DNA from: Gammaproteobacteria bacterium
GTDB taxonomy: Bacteria; Pseudomonadota; Gammaproteobacteria; Acidiferrobacterales; Sulfurifustaceae
DNA length: 64,000 nucleotides
Direction: 5' to 3'
NCBI GenBank assembly: GCA_029863005.1
Contig: JAOTWF010000005.1
Span: 1 to 64,000, forward strand
Shown here: piece by piece, positions 35,539 to 44,056 of the stretch
Position numbering within the stretch: the stretch's first letter is position 1
Layout: each line of letters opens with the position of its first letter
The notes under the pieces: model-generated
Told to the model about the DNA's origin: nothing
Database searches by the model: none
What the model saw: only the letters and a program-made list of their open reading frames with translations
Translations under genes and position numbers: made by a program

Positions 35539-35865
35539 TCTTTACCTTTCCACCGCTCCCAGACCGGTAATGTAGGTCCATTGCCCGGGGGCGAGAAGCC
35601 TGATTTTGTCCAATATCGGCGCCGGAAAACGGCAACTGGAAGACGAAAGCTTGCCAGGCCCCGTCCTTTTTCCAGGTTTCACAATCATCTTTAAAAAAAG
35701 CCTTGTTTAAAGCCATTTTTTTCACAATCCATGGATTCTTCTCATACGGGTATATGGCACCAGATTTGCAGGATTTACCGGGCGCCACCCGCTTGGGAGC
35801 AAGGGAAAGTCCTCGCGGGCGGCTAAATGGGACAGGGACATAACAGGAGGTGACCAAGGTTTCCA
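35539..35865. other. Intergenic region between fructosamine kinase and GGDEF-EAL genes, with repeats
   Basis: No convincing gene. It holds the divergent control region of two genes: a 10-bp direct repeat TTTCACAATC at 35677-35686 and 35720-35729 (43 bp apart, about four helical turns), with a CTTTAAA/TTTAAAG inverted repeat between the copies. A GC-rich imperfect hairpin (GCCACCCGC with GCGGGCGGC) lies in the leader of the plus-strand gene. It does not match the GEMM c-di-GMP riboswitch as far as I can see. Confidence 0.4.
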
Positions 35866-38304
35866 ATGGAACGGGAACAAAAACGAACGGATTCGCATCG
35901 GCGTTTAATCGTCTTCAGGCGGTTTTGGCGTTTAAGAATAACGATGCTGCTGAATCAAATATCGATACGCATGAGCCTTATCATCGGAATGACGGTGGTG
36001 GGACTGCTCGGCGTGTTTTTTTTGTTGGCGAGCGGCATCTCCCACCGCGACGTCAGCATGGCACAACGTCAGGCCGTGCTCGGCGAGCAGGTAAAGACGC
36101 GTCTCATCGATCTTCGCCGGGAGCTGGAGGCAGAGTCTCAACGTATCGCTCTGTTGGCCAGCGCTGAACCTGGATTGTTGCAATCGGTAAAAAGCGGCAA
36201 AACCGCGACGATCGTGCGTCACCTGGATCAGGCGTTTGACCGCCCCGGTGCGACTTCCAGCCGTATTTCGCTGGCCAAGCTGCAAGTGCTGGATCAAAAC
36301 TTGAACACGCAGGCCTCTTCCGGCAAGGGCGTCCCCGAATCTCTGCTGGAACATACCAATTGCGTCAACCTGCGCGCCGTGGCGGCCAAGCGCAAGGGCG
36401 CGGAAATCCAGAAGCCCATCTCGAGCGTGTGTATTGCGGAGAAAAATATTTTTCATCTTTTGATTCAATTATTGGGGGAAAGCCCGGCTTCCGGTTTTCT
36501 GCTCGTCGCGACTGATATGACGCCGCGCCTGACCGCGGTCGACGGTCTATTCAACATGCCGGTGCGTCTCACTTACCCTGACGGATCCCTGCTGTATCGT
36601 TCTGCCAACTGGCCGCGCGATGATGAACTGAAAAATTTTCTCTTCTCGGAACAACCCTTCGGTGGCGTGCGCACGATATTTCAAGTTTCCGTGAGCCAGG
36701 ATGTCCGTGGGGCGGTTGATGCCTGGGAGCAGGTCGAACACAAGATTATAGGCAGCGCGATATTCGCGCTGCTGCTGGCCGGGTTGCTGGTCTGGTTCAT
36801 TTTGCAGAAGACGGCCATCAAACCGCTGCGAATGCTGGTGACGCAATTACGCAAGGCGCGTTCCGACAAGAACCGTCTCGGCGAACACGTGGTGGTCGCC
36901 GGAAATACCGAAGTTGCCGAACTGGGCTCCGCTTTCAACAGCCTGACGACACAGCTCAAGGAACTGTATGAAAGCCTGGAAAGCCTCGCCTTCACCGATC
37001 CGCTGACGAAATTGCCGAACCGCACGCTGTTCCATGATCGCCTGGAGCAGGCCATCGAGGACGCCAAGCGCGATTACAAGCCCTTTGCCCTGTTCCTGAT
37101 GGACCTCGACCGATTCAAGGACATCAACGACACCCTGGGCCATCAGGTGGGTGATTTGCTGCTGCAACAGGTCGCGGCGCGCCTACGCAGCAAGCTGCGT
37201 GATATCGACACGGTCGCGCGCATGGGCGGCGATGAGTTCGCCATCCTGCTGCCCGCGGTGAACGAAAAGCACGCGACCATGGCCGCGCGCATGCTGCTTC
37301 AGGCCCTGCGGGCGCCGTTCCAAATCGAGGAGCAGAGTCTCGATATCGGTGCCAGCATCGGTATTGCGCTCTATCCCGATCACGGCGTGGACGCCAATAT
37401 CCTGATACAGCGATCGGATGTCGCCATGTATTCCGCCAAGCACGCCAACAGCGGGCACGCCTTTTACGACGGCAATAACGATCAACACAACCCGACACAC
37501 CTGATGTTGCTCGGTGAATTACGCCACGCCGTGGAGCAGGAGCAGTTCGTGCTGTATTACCAGCCGAAAGTGGATCTCAAGAATTACCAGGTTACGGGGG
37601 TGGAGGCGCTGGTGCGCTGGAAACATCCGCGCGAGGACCTGATGCTGCCCGATACTTTCATTCCGTTGCTCGAGCAGACCGGCTTGATCCGAAGCCTGAC
37701 GCCGTGGGTGCTGAATGAGTCCCTGCGCCAGGGTCAGGAACTGCAGGAACAGGGTGTGCCTATCACCATTTCCATGAACTTGTCTGTGCGCGACTTGCAG
37801 GATCCGTATCTGGCGGATGCTTTTGCCGAGCAACTGGCGGCGCTGCAGATCTCACCACGCTGGCTGGAGCTGGAGATCACCGAGAGCGCGGTGATGACCG
37901 AGCCGGAGCGCGCCCTCAATGTGCTCTCGCGCCTGTCCGCGATGGGGCTGCGCATCGCCATTGATGATTTCGGCACCGGGTATTCGTCACTTTCGTACCT
38001 GAAGAAATTGCCAGTCAATACCATCAAGATCGACAAGTCGTTTGTCATCGGCATGGTGCGTGATGATAACGACGCCGCCATCGTCCACACCAGCGTGAAC
38101 CTGGCGCACAACCTCAAGCTCGAGGTGGTGGCGGAAGGGGTGGAGAACGAGGAAACCCTCACACGGCTAATCGAGTTGGGTTGTGATATTGCGCAGGGGC
38201 ATTACATCAGTCGTCCGCTGTCAGCGGAAGAGCTTTCCGTCTGGCTCAAGCAGTCATCCTGGGCGCTCAAGCGCAATCCCAAGCTGGTCCGTCTGCACAA
38301 GTAG
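35866..38304 (+). CDS. Membrane-bound GGDEF-EAL dual-domain protein
   Basis: Inner-membrane c-di-GMP enzyme. A first transmembrane helix (about residues 38-58) and a second (about 293-312) flank a periplasmic sensor domain of about 230 aa containing two Cys (HTNCVNL, SVCIAEKN). A HAMP-like linker precedes the GGDEF domain with intact MGGDEF and FKDINDTLGHQVGD, then the EAL domain with EALVRW, ELEITES, DDFGTGYSSL, IDKSFV and EGVE. Both cyclase and phosphodiesterase residues look functional, so the net activity cannot be told from sequence. The ATG at 35866 has AAGG 5 nt upstream; a stronger AGGAGG is 15 nt away. An ATG at 35944 is an alternative. Confidence 0.92.
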   Translation: MEREQKRTDSHRRLIVFRRFWRLRITMLLNQISIRMSLIIGMTVVGLLGVFFLLASGISHRDVSMAQRQAVLGEQVKTRLIDLRRELEAESQRIALLASAEPGLLQSVKSGKTATIVRHLDQAFDRPGATSSRISLAKLQVLDQNLNTQASSGKGVPESLLEHTNCVNLRAVAAKRKGAEIQKPISSVCIAEKNIFHLLIQLLGESPASGFLLVATDMTPRLTAVDGLFNMPVRLTYPDGSLLYRSANWPRDDELKNFLFSEQPFGGVRTIFQVSVSQDVRGAVDAWEQVEHKIIGSAIFALLLAGLLVWFILQKTAIKPLRMLVTQLRKARSDKNRLGEHVVVAGNTEVAELGSAFNSLTTQLKELYESLESLAFTDPLTKLPNRTLFHDRLEQAIEDAKRDYKPFALFLMDLDRFKDINDTLGHQVGDLLLQQVAARLRSKLRDIDTVARMGGDEFAILLPAVNEKHATMAARMLLQALRAPFQIEEQSLDIGASIGIALYPDHGVDANILIQRSDVAMYSAKHANSGHAFYDGNNDQHNPTHLMLLGELRHAVEQEQFVLYYQPKVDLKNYQVTGVEALVRWKHPREDLMLPDTFIPLLEQTGLIRSLTPWVLNESLRQGQELQEQGVPITISMNLSVRDLQDPYLADAFAEQLAALQISPRWLELEITESAVMTEPERALNVLSRLSAMGLRIAIDDFGTGYSSLSYLKKLPVNTIKIDKSFVIGMVRDDNDAAIVHTSVNLAHNLKLEVVAEGVENEETLTRLIELGCDIAQGHYISRPLSAEELSVWLKQSSWALKRNPKLVRLHK

Positions 38305-38375
38305 GTGCGGTATCAATCCGCAGATCGAATCCATCCGCGCTGGCGCCTGATCCCCCGTAGTAAACTTCTGTCTTT

Positions 38376-38804
38376 TTAGCAGTTGTCCTTTCCGAGACTG
38401 TAGGGTCCGGTTCCTTGCGCGACGATGAACAACAGCGCGCCCATGATTGCCAGGTTTTTCTGGAACTGGATGAACTGCATTTGCATCTGGTCTGGCGGCA
38501 ATCCCCAATAGGGGTGAAAGAGATAGGTCACCGGGATCATCCACAAGAAGATAATGGTCGCCGCCCAGCGCGCCTGCCAGCCGACCAGAATCATCAGCCC
38601 GCCGCCCAGTTCGATGGCAATCGTTAAAACCAGCATAATTTTAATCAGGTTAGGATCGAGGCTCGGCATCTTGGCGGCCATGTAACCTGCCGTCCCGGCA
38701 AAACCGGCGATTTTTTTGAAGCCGGCGACGATGAATAGGTTGGACAACAACAAACGCCCGATTAACGGCCCGTATTGTTTCACCCACTTGCAAGCGTCCT
38801 TCAT
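38376..38804 (-). CDS. DoxX family membrane protein
   Basis: A 142-aa inner-membrane protein with four hydrophobic helices (LIGRLLLSNLFIVAGFKKI; IKIMLVLTIAIELGGGLMILVG; WAATIIFLWMIPVTYLF; NLAIMGALLFIVAQG). The GRLLLSNLFIVAGFKKI start and the ELGGGLMILVGW segment are typical of DoxX/DoxD-like proteins. Some members are thiosulfate:quinone oxidoreductase subunits and many are of unknown function. GGAGG precedes the ATG. It is convergent with the GGDEF-EAL gene. A sulfur-related role would fit the organism but is not shown. Confidence 0.85.
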   Translation of the reverse strand: MKDACKWVKQYGPLIGRLLLSNLFIVAGFKKIAGFAGTAGYMAAKMPSLDPNLIKIMLVLTIAIELGGGLMILVGWQARWAATIIFLWMIPVTYLFHPYWGLPPDQMQMQFIQFQKNLAIMGALLFIVAQGTGPYSLGKDNC

Positions 38805-39277
38805 GTGCGTCCTCCTTAATTCAGTGATCTGGTTTATCGTAAACTTTGTTTTTCCGGCTTACCAGAAAGGAATTGTTCGTGAATCCTTCTAATTTCCGCT
38901 AATGGCGAGCCACCAGCGGTCTGCTTTATGCACAGCGCTCATCGCTCGAAAAAATTCCTGACGCGTTAGGGGAAAAATCCTTGAAAAAAATCGATTGTTT
39001 TTTTGTTAACTTGTTGATCTGAATGAAACTAATACGTTAGTTTATTTTTTAATCAATTTAACAAAATCCCCGGAAATTGCCGTGTAGCAAAATACGTACC
39101 CTGTCATCATCAACATTGTTATCCACAGTTTCTGTGAGTAACGTCGGCGTCTTTGGATACAAGCAGTTAGAAGCACTTCGTGAAAAAACTGTGAGCGTGG
39201 AGCGCGCGTGTTTCACACATTGCTCAGAAAATCTTCAATACATTTTCCTTCATAAGCCGTGTGATAAAGTCGCCGCC
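38805..39277. other. doxX-priA intergenic region with palindrome and one DnaA box
   Basis: This 473-nt AT-rich gap has no supported gene; the extended priA ORF across it lacks homology-like content. It contains a perfect inverted repeat AAACTAA-TACG-TTAGTTT (39026-39043), a shorter GTTTA-TCG-TAAAC repeat near doxX (38832-38844) and one consensus DnaA box TTATCCACA (39119-39127). Confidence 0.5.
39026..39043. promoter_or_regulatory. Palindromic operator candidate AAACTAA-N4-TTAGTTT
   Basis: Seven-base arms match perfectly around TACG, the size and symmetry of a TetR- or MarR-type dimer site. It lies about midway between the divergent doxX and priA starts, so it could control either. No regulator gene is adjacent. 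A T-rich stretch follows it, so an AT-rich terminator-like role cannot be excluded. Confidence 0.35.
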
Positions 39278-41476
39278 ATGTCTGCGACGTTGCGAATCTA
39301 TCAGGTAGCCGTCCCTGCTCCCTTGTATCGCGAATTTGATTACGTGGCTTCCATGTCACTGACCACGGGAGCGCGTGTCCGGGTGCCGTTCGGGCGCCGC
39401 GAACTGGTAGGTGTGGTGTTAGGCGAAGTGGCGCGCAGTGAACTGCCCCGCGGCCGGTTGAAGCCCATCACTCAACCACTGGATGCGAGCGCCATCCTGC
39501 CACCGTCCATCCTGAGCCTGCTTCGATGGGCGGCGAATTATTATCACCATCCCCTCGGTGAAGTCATTCACGCCGCCTTGCCGGTCCGATTGCGGCAGGG
39601 CCGTGCGCCGGTCGCGGCGGGAGTAAAGGTTTGGACGCTGACTCCCGAGGGGCGTGCTGTGGATTTCCAGGCGTTGAAACGCGCCCCGGCCCAAAAACAC
39701 ATGCTCGAAGTGCTGGCAGAGGCCTTGGACGGTCTCGATCAGGTGCAGCTCGCCCGGATCTCGCCTCGCTCATCAGCCGTGCTCAAGGCCTTGCGCGCCA
39801 AAGGGTGGGTGAGCAGTCACCAACGTGAGCTGCGGCCAGTCATGAACGGGGATAAACAATTGGCTCCGGAACTCAATCGAGGACAGAAATTTGCCGTGAG
39901 CAGCCTGCTTGCCGGCCTTAAGGGTTTTCATCCATTTCTGCTGCACGGTGTGACCGGCAGTGGCAAGACTGAGGTCTACTTGAGCGTGATTGGAGAAATA
40001 CTCGCTCAGGGAAAGCAGGCGCTGGTGCTGGTGCCGGAAATCAGCTTGACCCCGCAACTGGTGGGCCGGTTCGAGCGCCGCTTTCGTCTGCCGATCGCAG
40101 TATTGCACTCCGGACTCAATGAGCAGGAGCGTTTGAACGCTTGGGTGAAAGCGGCGGAGGGCAATGCCCCCATCGTGCTGGGGACGCGCTCGGCCGTCTT
40201 CACACCGCTACGGAATCCCGGGCTCATCGTTGTGGACGAGGAGCACGATGCTTCCTATAAACAACAGGACGGTTTTCGCTATTCGGCGCGGGATATCGCG
40301 GTCATGCGTGCCGCGCGTGAAGAAATTCCGATCATCCTGGGCTCGGCGACACCTTCGCTGGAGAGCCTTAAGAATGCGCGCCAGGAGACCTATACCCTGA
40401 TCGAATTGCCCCAGCGGACCGGCTGCGCAGTGATGCCGGACGTACGGCTGCTCGACATGCGCCGGCTCAAGCCGAGCGAAGGGTTATCATTCCCGTTGCG
40501 TGAGGCGCTCACGGACAGGCTGAAAAAAAATGAGCAAAGCATCCTGTTTTTGAACCGGCGCGGGTTTTCTCCGGTATGGATGTGCTACGACTGTGGCTGG
40601 GTGGCGCCGTGCCAGCGTTGCGACGCCCAGCTCACCCTTCACCAGAAAAGAAATAAATTACTCTGTCATCATTGTGGTGCGGAAGCGAAAGTGATCCAGC
40701 GCTGCCCGTCCTGTCAGGGCGAGAACTTGCATCCGCTGGGCGAAGGCACAGAACGGGTGGAGGAAGCGCTGCAGAAGTTTTTTCCGCAGGCGCGTATCGA
40801 GCGTATAGATCGCGACAGCACCGCGCGCCGTGGCGCGCTGGAGGAAAAACTGCGCCGGGTGCATGAGGGCGAAGCCGATATCCTGGTTGGTACCCAGATG
40901 CTATCGAAGGGACATGATTTTCCCAATGTCACGCTGGTCGGGATTTTGAACGCCGACCAAGGACTCTACGGAACCGATTTCCGTTCGGGCGAAAGGCTGT
41001 TCCAGCTGATCATGCAGGTGAGCGGGCGCGCCGGGCGTGCAGACAAGCCGGGCGAGGTGCTGATTCAGACCTGGCATCCTGAACATCCGTTGTTCGCTGC
41101 GCTCGCACGGCACGATTTTCATGGATACGCCGAGTATGCATTGAGTGAGCGGCGCGAAGCCGGGTATCCGCCATACAGTCATCTGGCCCTGTTGCGTGCC
41201 GAATCACCGGCGCCCGGTGCCGCCATAGAATTTTTACTCGCCGCGCGCACGCTCGCTGTGCGGCTTTCGCCCGCGAAGGACGTGCAGATTCTGTCACCGT
41301 TGCCCGCGCCCATGGAACGGCGCGCCGGACGTTACCGCGCGCAAATGCTGGTGCAATCCTCGCGCCGTGCTCCGTTACACGACTTTTTGGAGCAATGGGT
41401 AATGCAACTGTCTGAGGCGAAATTCTCGAAAAAGACCCGATGGTCGCTGGATGTCGACCCGCTTGACATGTATTGA
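39278..41476 (+). CDS. priA: Primosomal protein N' (replication restart helicase PriA)
   Basis: 3'-5' DNA helicase that reloads DnaB at collapsed forks. The N-terminal DNA-binding domain (RIYQVAVPAPLYREFDYVA) precedes the helicase core with Walker A (GVTGSGKTEVYL), DEEH box and motif III (GSATPSLESL). The zinc-binding insert has paired Cys clusters (CYDCGWVAPCQRC, CHHCG, CPSC), and motif VI is in QVSGRAGRADKPG. The ORF track starts at 39077, adding 67 residues that do not belong to PriA. The ATG at 39278 (MSATLRIYQV) gives 732 aa, the usual length. Confidence 0.96.
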   Translation: MSATLRIYQVAVPAPLYREFDYVASMSLTTGARVRVPFGRRELVGVVLGEVARSELPRGRLKPITQPLDASAILPPSILSLLRWAANYYHHPLGEVIHAALPVRLRQGRAPVAAGVKVWTLTPEGRAVDFQALKRAPAQKHMLEVLAEALDGLDQVQLARISPRSSAVLKALRAKGWVSSHQRELRPVMNGDKQLAPELNRGQKFAVSSLLAGLKGFHPFLLHGVTGSGKTEVYLSVIGEILAQGKQALVLVPEISLTPQLVGRFERRFRLPIAVLHSGLNEQERLNAWVKAAEGNAPIVLGTRSAVFTPLRNPGLIVVDEEHDASYKQQDGFRYSARDIAVMRAAREEIPIILGSATPSLESLKNARQETYTLIELPQRTGCAVMPDVRLLDMRRLKPSEGLSFPLREALTDRLKKNEQSILFLNRRGFSPVWMCYDCGWVAPCQRCDAQLTLHQKRNKLLCHHCGAEAKVIQRCPSCQGENLHPLGEGTERVEEALQKFFPQARIERIDRDSTARRGALEEKLRRVHEGEADILVGTQMLSKGHDFPNVTLVGILNADQGLYGTDFRSGERLFQLIMQVSGRAGRADKPGEVLIQTWHPEHPLFAALARHDFHGYAEYALSERREAGYPPYSHLALLRAESPAPGAAIEFLLAARTLAVRLSPAKDVQILSPLPAPMERRAGRYRAQMLVQSSRRAPLHDFLEQWVMQLSEAKFSKKTRWSLDVDPLDMY

Positions 41477-41509
41477 GGTCGCTCGTGGAGATGGCGTACT
41501 GGTTTCGAA

Positions 41510-42583
41510 TCATTCTGGAATGAGTTCGAAAATTTCCTGTCCGTTATCGTCGTTCAGCAGGCGATAAATGCGCCAAGCCGCCTCTTTTCCATTGCGGCAG
41601 GCGCCATAGCGAAATGGCATGTTTCTTCCGGCTAAAGCAAACCGCAAGTCGCTGAACCACACGCACACCCTGTCCTGGACGCGATCCACACCATGCAACG
41701 CCGGGAACAGGGTGAAGCGACGATAGGGCGCCAGTATCTCCAAGTTCCAAACCTGTTCTGACAGCATTGCTTGCTTGCCTTCACCGAATCGTGGGACTTG
41801 CTGCCATACGGCATCCCGAACCGGATAGTAAGAGGCGTATATCTGCCGGAACCAGTTGGCATCTTCGGGTGGAAATTCCGGTATTTCTTTGCGCCAGAGA
41901 CTCACGTTGGTAATGGAATAAATATCCTTCTGCGGGATCACGATCATCCAATGAAATGGCGAGAAAGGTTGGGGGATGGCCTTAACTGTGGCCCCTAGCA
42001 GCTGATGCCGGGCGACGTACGCATCCCCAACCGCAACGGCATGTTGATGCTGAATTCCCTGGAAACCGACATAGACGGCCAGCACCGCCAGCCCGATCAC
42101 GGCCGGTGTGCGCGTGAGCTTCCACACCATCGATGCCAACAGTCCAGCAATGATAATCGCCGTAAAGTACGGATCGATGATGAATGTCGTCGGTATCTGT
42201 GCGCGCCAAGTGGAAAACGGAGCGAAGATCATGGTGCCGAAGGCCGTGATGACATCGCCCAAAATATGGATGCCGATGCCTAAGGCCACCACGCCCGCGA
42301 AAGCGCGCCAGGAATATTTTCCGCGCACGAGCAGCATGAACAGCAACGACAGGCCCAATGCCCACAACGGCAGCATGACCACGGAGTGGGTGATGCCGCG
42401 GTGCACAGTGAGATAAGTCAGGGGATCAATAAAGCGTGTGATGAAGTCGCTGTCGGGAAACGCCGCTGCCCAAAAACCAACCCACAGACGCGTGCGCCGC
42501 GGCAGTTGATCGTGTCTGGGATGATTCGGTTCAGTGGCGCGCGCCAGCAAAGCACCGCTCAGCGCGTGCGTCAACGTGTCCAT
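41510..42583 (-). CDS. Membrane-bound metal-dependent hydrolase (YdjM/YfhO-like, DUF457)
   Basis: A 357-aa protein with the DUF457 signature. The N-terminus starts with MDTLTHALSGALLARA and continues with the conserved His/Asp residues PDSDFI and HRGITHS. Five or six hydrophobic helices follow (WALGLSLLFMLLV; AFAGVVALGIGIHILGDVITAFG; YFTAIIIAGLLASMVWKL; VIGLAVLAVYVGF). The C-terminal third is a soluble domain outside the membrane. Members are annotated as metal-dependent hydrolases from their His/Asp pattern, but substrates are unknown. It is convergent with priA and divergent from dsrE2. Confidence 0.87.
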   Translation of the reverse strand: MDTLTHALSGALLARATEPNHPRHDQLPRRTRLWVGFWAAAFPDSDFITRFIDPLTYLTVHRGITHSVVMLPLWALGLSLLFMLLVRGKYSWRAFAGVVALGIGIHILGDVITAFGTMIFAPFSTWRAQIPTTFIIDPYFTAIIIAGLLASMVWKLTRTPAVIGLAVLAVYVGFQGIQHQHAVAVGDAYVARHQLLGATVKAIPQPFSPFHWMIVIPQKDIYSITNVSLWRKEIPEFPPEDANWFRQIYASYYPVRDAVWQQVPRFGEGKQAMLSEQVWNLEILAPYRRFTLFPALHGVDRVQDRVCVWFSDLRFALAGRNMPFRYGACRNGKEAAWRIYRLLNDDNGQEIFELIPE

Positions 42584-42712
42584 ATTTTCAATTTACAGAC
42601 CATGACAAAGTATATCGTGGTGTCCACGTTCGTTTCGGAGATGATCCATGAGGTATCTGTTTGTTTATTGGGTTATTCCCGGTGTTTAAGGTGTGAATGA
42701 AACTGATCTGTT

Positions 42713-42741
42713 TGACAGTTAAATATTAGTATTCCATAATT
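42713..42741 (+). promoter_or_regulatory. Sigma70 promoter of the dsrE2-like gene
   Basis: TTGACA, 17 nt and CATAAT lie in the AT-rich 42584-42915 region. A leader of about 165 nt follows, containing a perfect GGAGAAC/GTTCTCC stem with a 12-nt loop (42826-42851) before the AAGGAGG ribosome binding site at 42903-42909. Confidence 0.6.
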
Positions 42742-42915
42742 TATTCACATAACTAAGTAATATATGTATTTGAATTTAAAAAAGAAGCAACAGAAGAGGA
42801 TCAGCAGCTTGTTGGTGTCGTCCGAGGAGAACGGCGACAAAGATGTTCTCCAGATTTGCGAGTACTGATCAAGTCCTTGCCCACACAACCCGCCAACCTG
42901 AACAAGGAGGCAATC

Positions 42916-43545
42916 ATGTCTAACCAAGCCGAAAAGTCATCCGCCGGTTTACCGGCCGACCTGCAGAAGCACGGCGCCGCGCTCGATGCCTGGTTCGATC
43001 AGCGCCTTGAGAAAAAACTGAAGGAGGTCGAAGAGAACAAGACACCGTCGCTCTCGATCATCGCGACCAAGGGCACCATGGACTGGGCCTATCCGCCGTT
43101 CATTCTTGCGTCCACCGCCTCGGCCTTGGGTTGGGAAGTGAATATCTTCTTCACTTTCTATGGCCTGGAATTGCTTAAGAAGGATTTGCACCTGGAGGTC
43201 AGCGCGCTTGGCAACCCGAGCATGCCCATGAAAATGCCGTTTGGGCCGAAATGGTTCCAAGGCATTAACTGGAACATCCCAAATCTGGTGATGGCCGGTG
43301 TCCCGGGATTCGAAAAAGTGGCCACGGGGCTCATGAAGAAAACTGTGAAAAACAATGGGGTGGCCTCGATAGAGGAATTACGCGATGCCTGCATCGAAGC
43401 CGATGTCAAACTACTGGCCTGCCAGATGACGGTCGACCTGTTTGGCTACAAGCATGAAGAGTTTATTCCTGAGGTCAAGGACTGGGTCGGTGCCGCCTGG
43501 TTCCTGCCGGTTGCACAAAAATCCGATGTGTGTCTGTTCATCTGA
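42916..43545 (+). CDS. DsrE/DsrF-family protein, DsrE2-like sulfur carrier
   Basis: A 209-aa DsrE-fold protein. After an N-terminal helical segment (about residues 10-45) it shows the DsrE core: SLSIIATKGTMDWAYPPFILASTASALGWEVNIFFTFYG, then a Cys near the end of the domain (VKLLACQMTVDLFG) that corresponds to the sulfur-carrying Cys of DsrE2/TusA-partner proteins. In sulfur oxidisers DsrE2 works with rhodanese and TusA in cytoplasmic sulfane-sulfur transfer, but neither gene is adjacent here. The ORF track begins at 42856. The ATG at 42916 has AAGGAGG upstream. Confidence 0.86.
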   Translation: MSNQAEKSSAGLPADLQKHGAALDAWFDQRLEKKLKEVEENKTPSLSIIATKGTMDWAYPPFILASTASALGWEVNIFFTFYGLELLKKDLHLEVSALGNPSMPMKMPFGPKWFQGINWNIPNLVMAGVPGFEKVATGLMKKTVKNNGVASIEELRDACIEADVKLLACQMTVDLFGYKHEEFIPEVKDWVGAAWFLPVAQKSDVCLFI

Positions 43546-43591
43546 CCGATTTCGGAATTGTCTGGCGCAATAATCCGATAAGATCGCGCGC

Positions 43592-44056
43592 ATGCCGTCT
43601 GTTGTTAAAGTAAAACAAGATCCTTTCATGTCCGCATTCCGCGGCCATTTCACCGGCGTCCTGAGTTGGGAAGAACTCGACGCCTTTTGGAAAGTGGTGC
43701 GGAAGCGTGACAACGCCGGCTGGTATGTTTATGCCATCAGTGAATCACCCCCCACCATGCCGGCCAGCGCCGAGCAGGTCAATCAGTTTATATCTGAAAT
43801 TGATGCGCTGCTGCGGAAGGAACACCAGGAGGACTATTGCGGCATCGTCTACACAGACAACAAGACCGAGCCGACGATGATCAAGATTTTCGATCCGAAC
43901 AACCTCGGAGTACAGTGCGGCTTCAGCGATAATCCACCGCTGCCGGGCTGGGTCATGAGTCGCCTTCCACCGGTGACGCTGCCAGATAAATCGCGCCTTC
44001 CGGATAATCGCAAGCGCTGGTGGCAGAAATTGTGGAACTCAAAAGTAATGGCCTAG
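43592..44056 (+). CDS. Conserved hypothetical protein
   Basis: A 154-aa acidic/neutral soluble protein with no signal peptide or membrane segment. The centre reads as an alpha/beta domain (LSWEELDAFWKVVRKRDNAGWYVYAIS; QVNQFISEIDALLRKEHQEDYCGIVYTDN; MIKIFDPNNLGVQCG) and the C-terminus is rich in Pro and Trp (RKRWWQKLWNS). It follows the dsrE2-like gene by 46 nt and may share its transcript. I do not recognise a domain. Its TAG stop overlaps the stop of the convergent RND gene in the sequence CTAG. Confidence 0.7.
   Translation: MPSVVKVKQDPFMSAFRGHFTGVLSWEELDAFWKVVRKRDNAGWYVYAISESPPTMPASAEQVNQFISEIDALLRKEHQEDYCGIVYTDNKTEPTMIKIFDPNNLGVQCGFSDNPPLPGWVMSRLPPVTLPDKSRLPDNRKRWWQKLWNSKVMA

Noticed and set aside
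35750-35865. c-di-GMP riboswitch in the leader of the GGDEF-EAL gene
   Set aside because: A GC-rich hairpin is present, but the conserved GEMM core sequence and three-way junction are not seen.
35498-35866. A 122-aa minus-strand ORF upstream of and overlapping the fructosamine kinase start
   Set aside because: The overlap is out of frame, the start lacks a ribosome binding site, and the sequence has no recognisable features; a shorter version from 35716 is possible but not supported.
39119-39127. DnaA box TTATCCACA upstream of priA as a replication origin
   Set aside because: Only one box is present, with no DUE/box cluster and no dnaA, rpmH or gidA nearby; a single box occurs by chance or may regulate priA.
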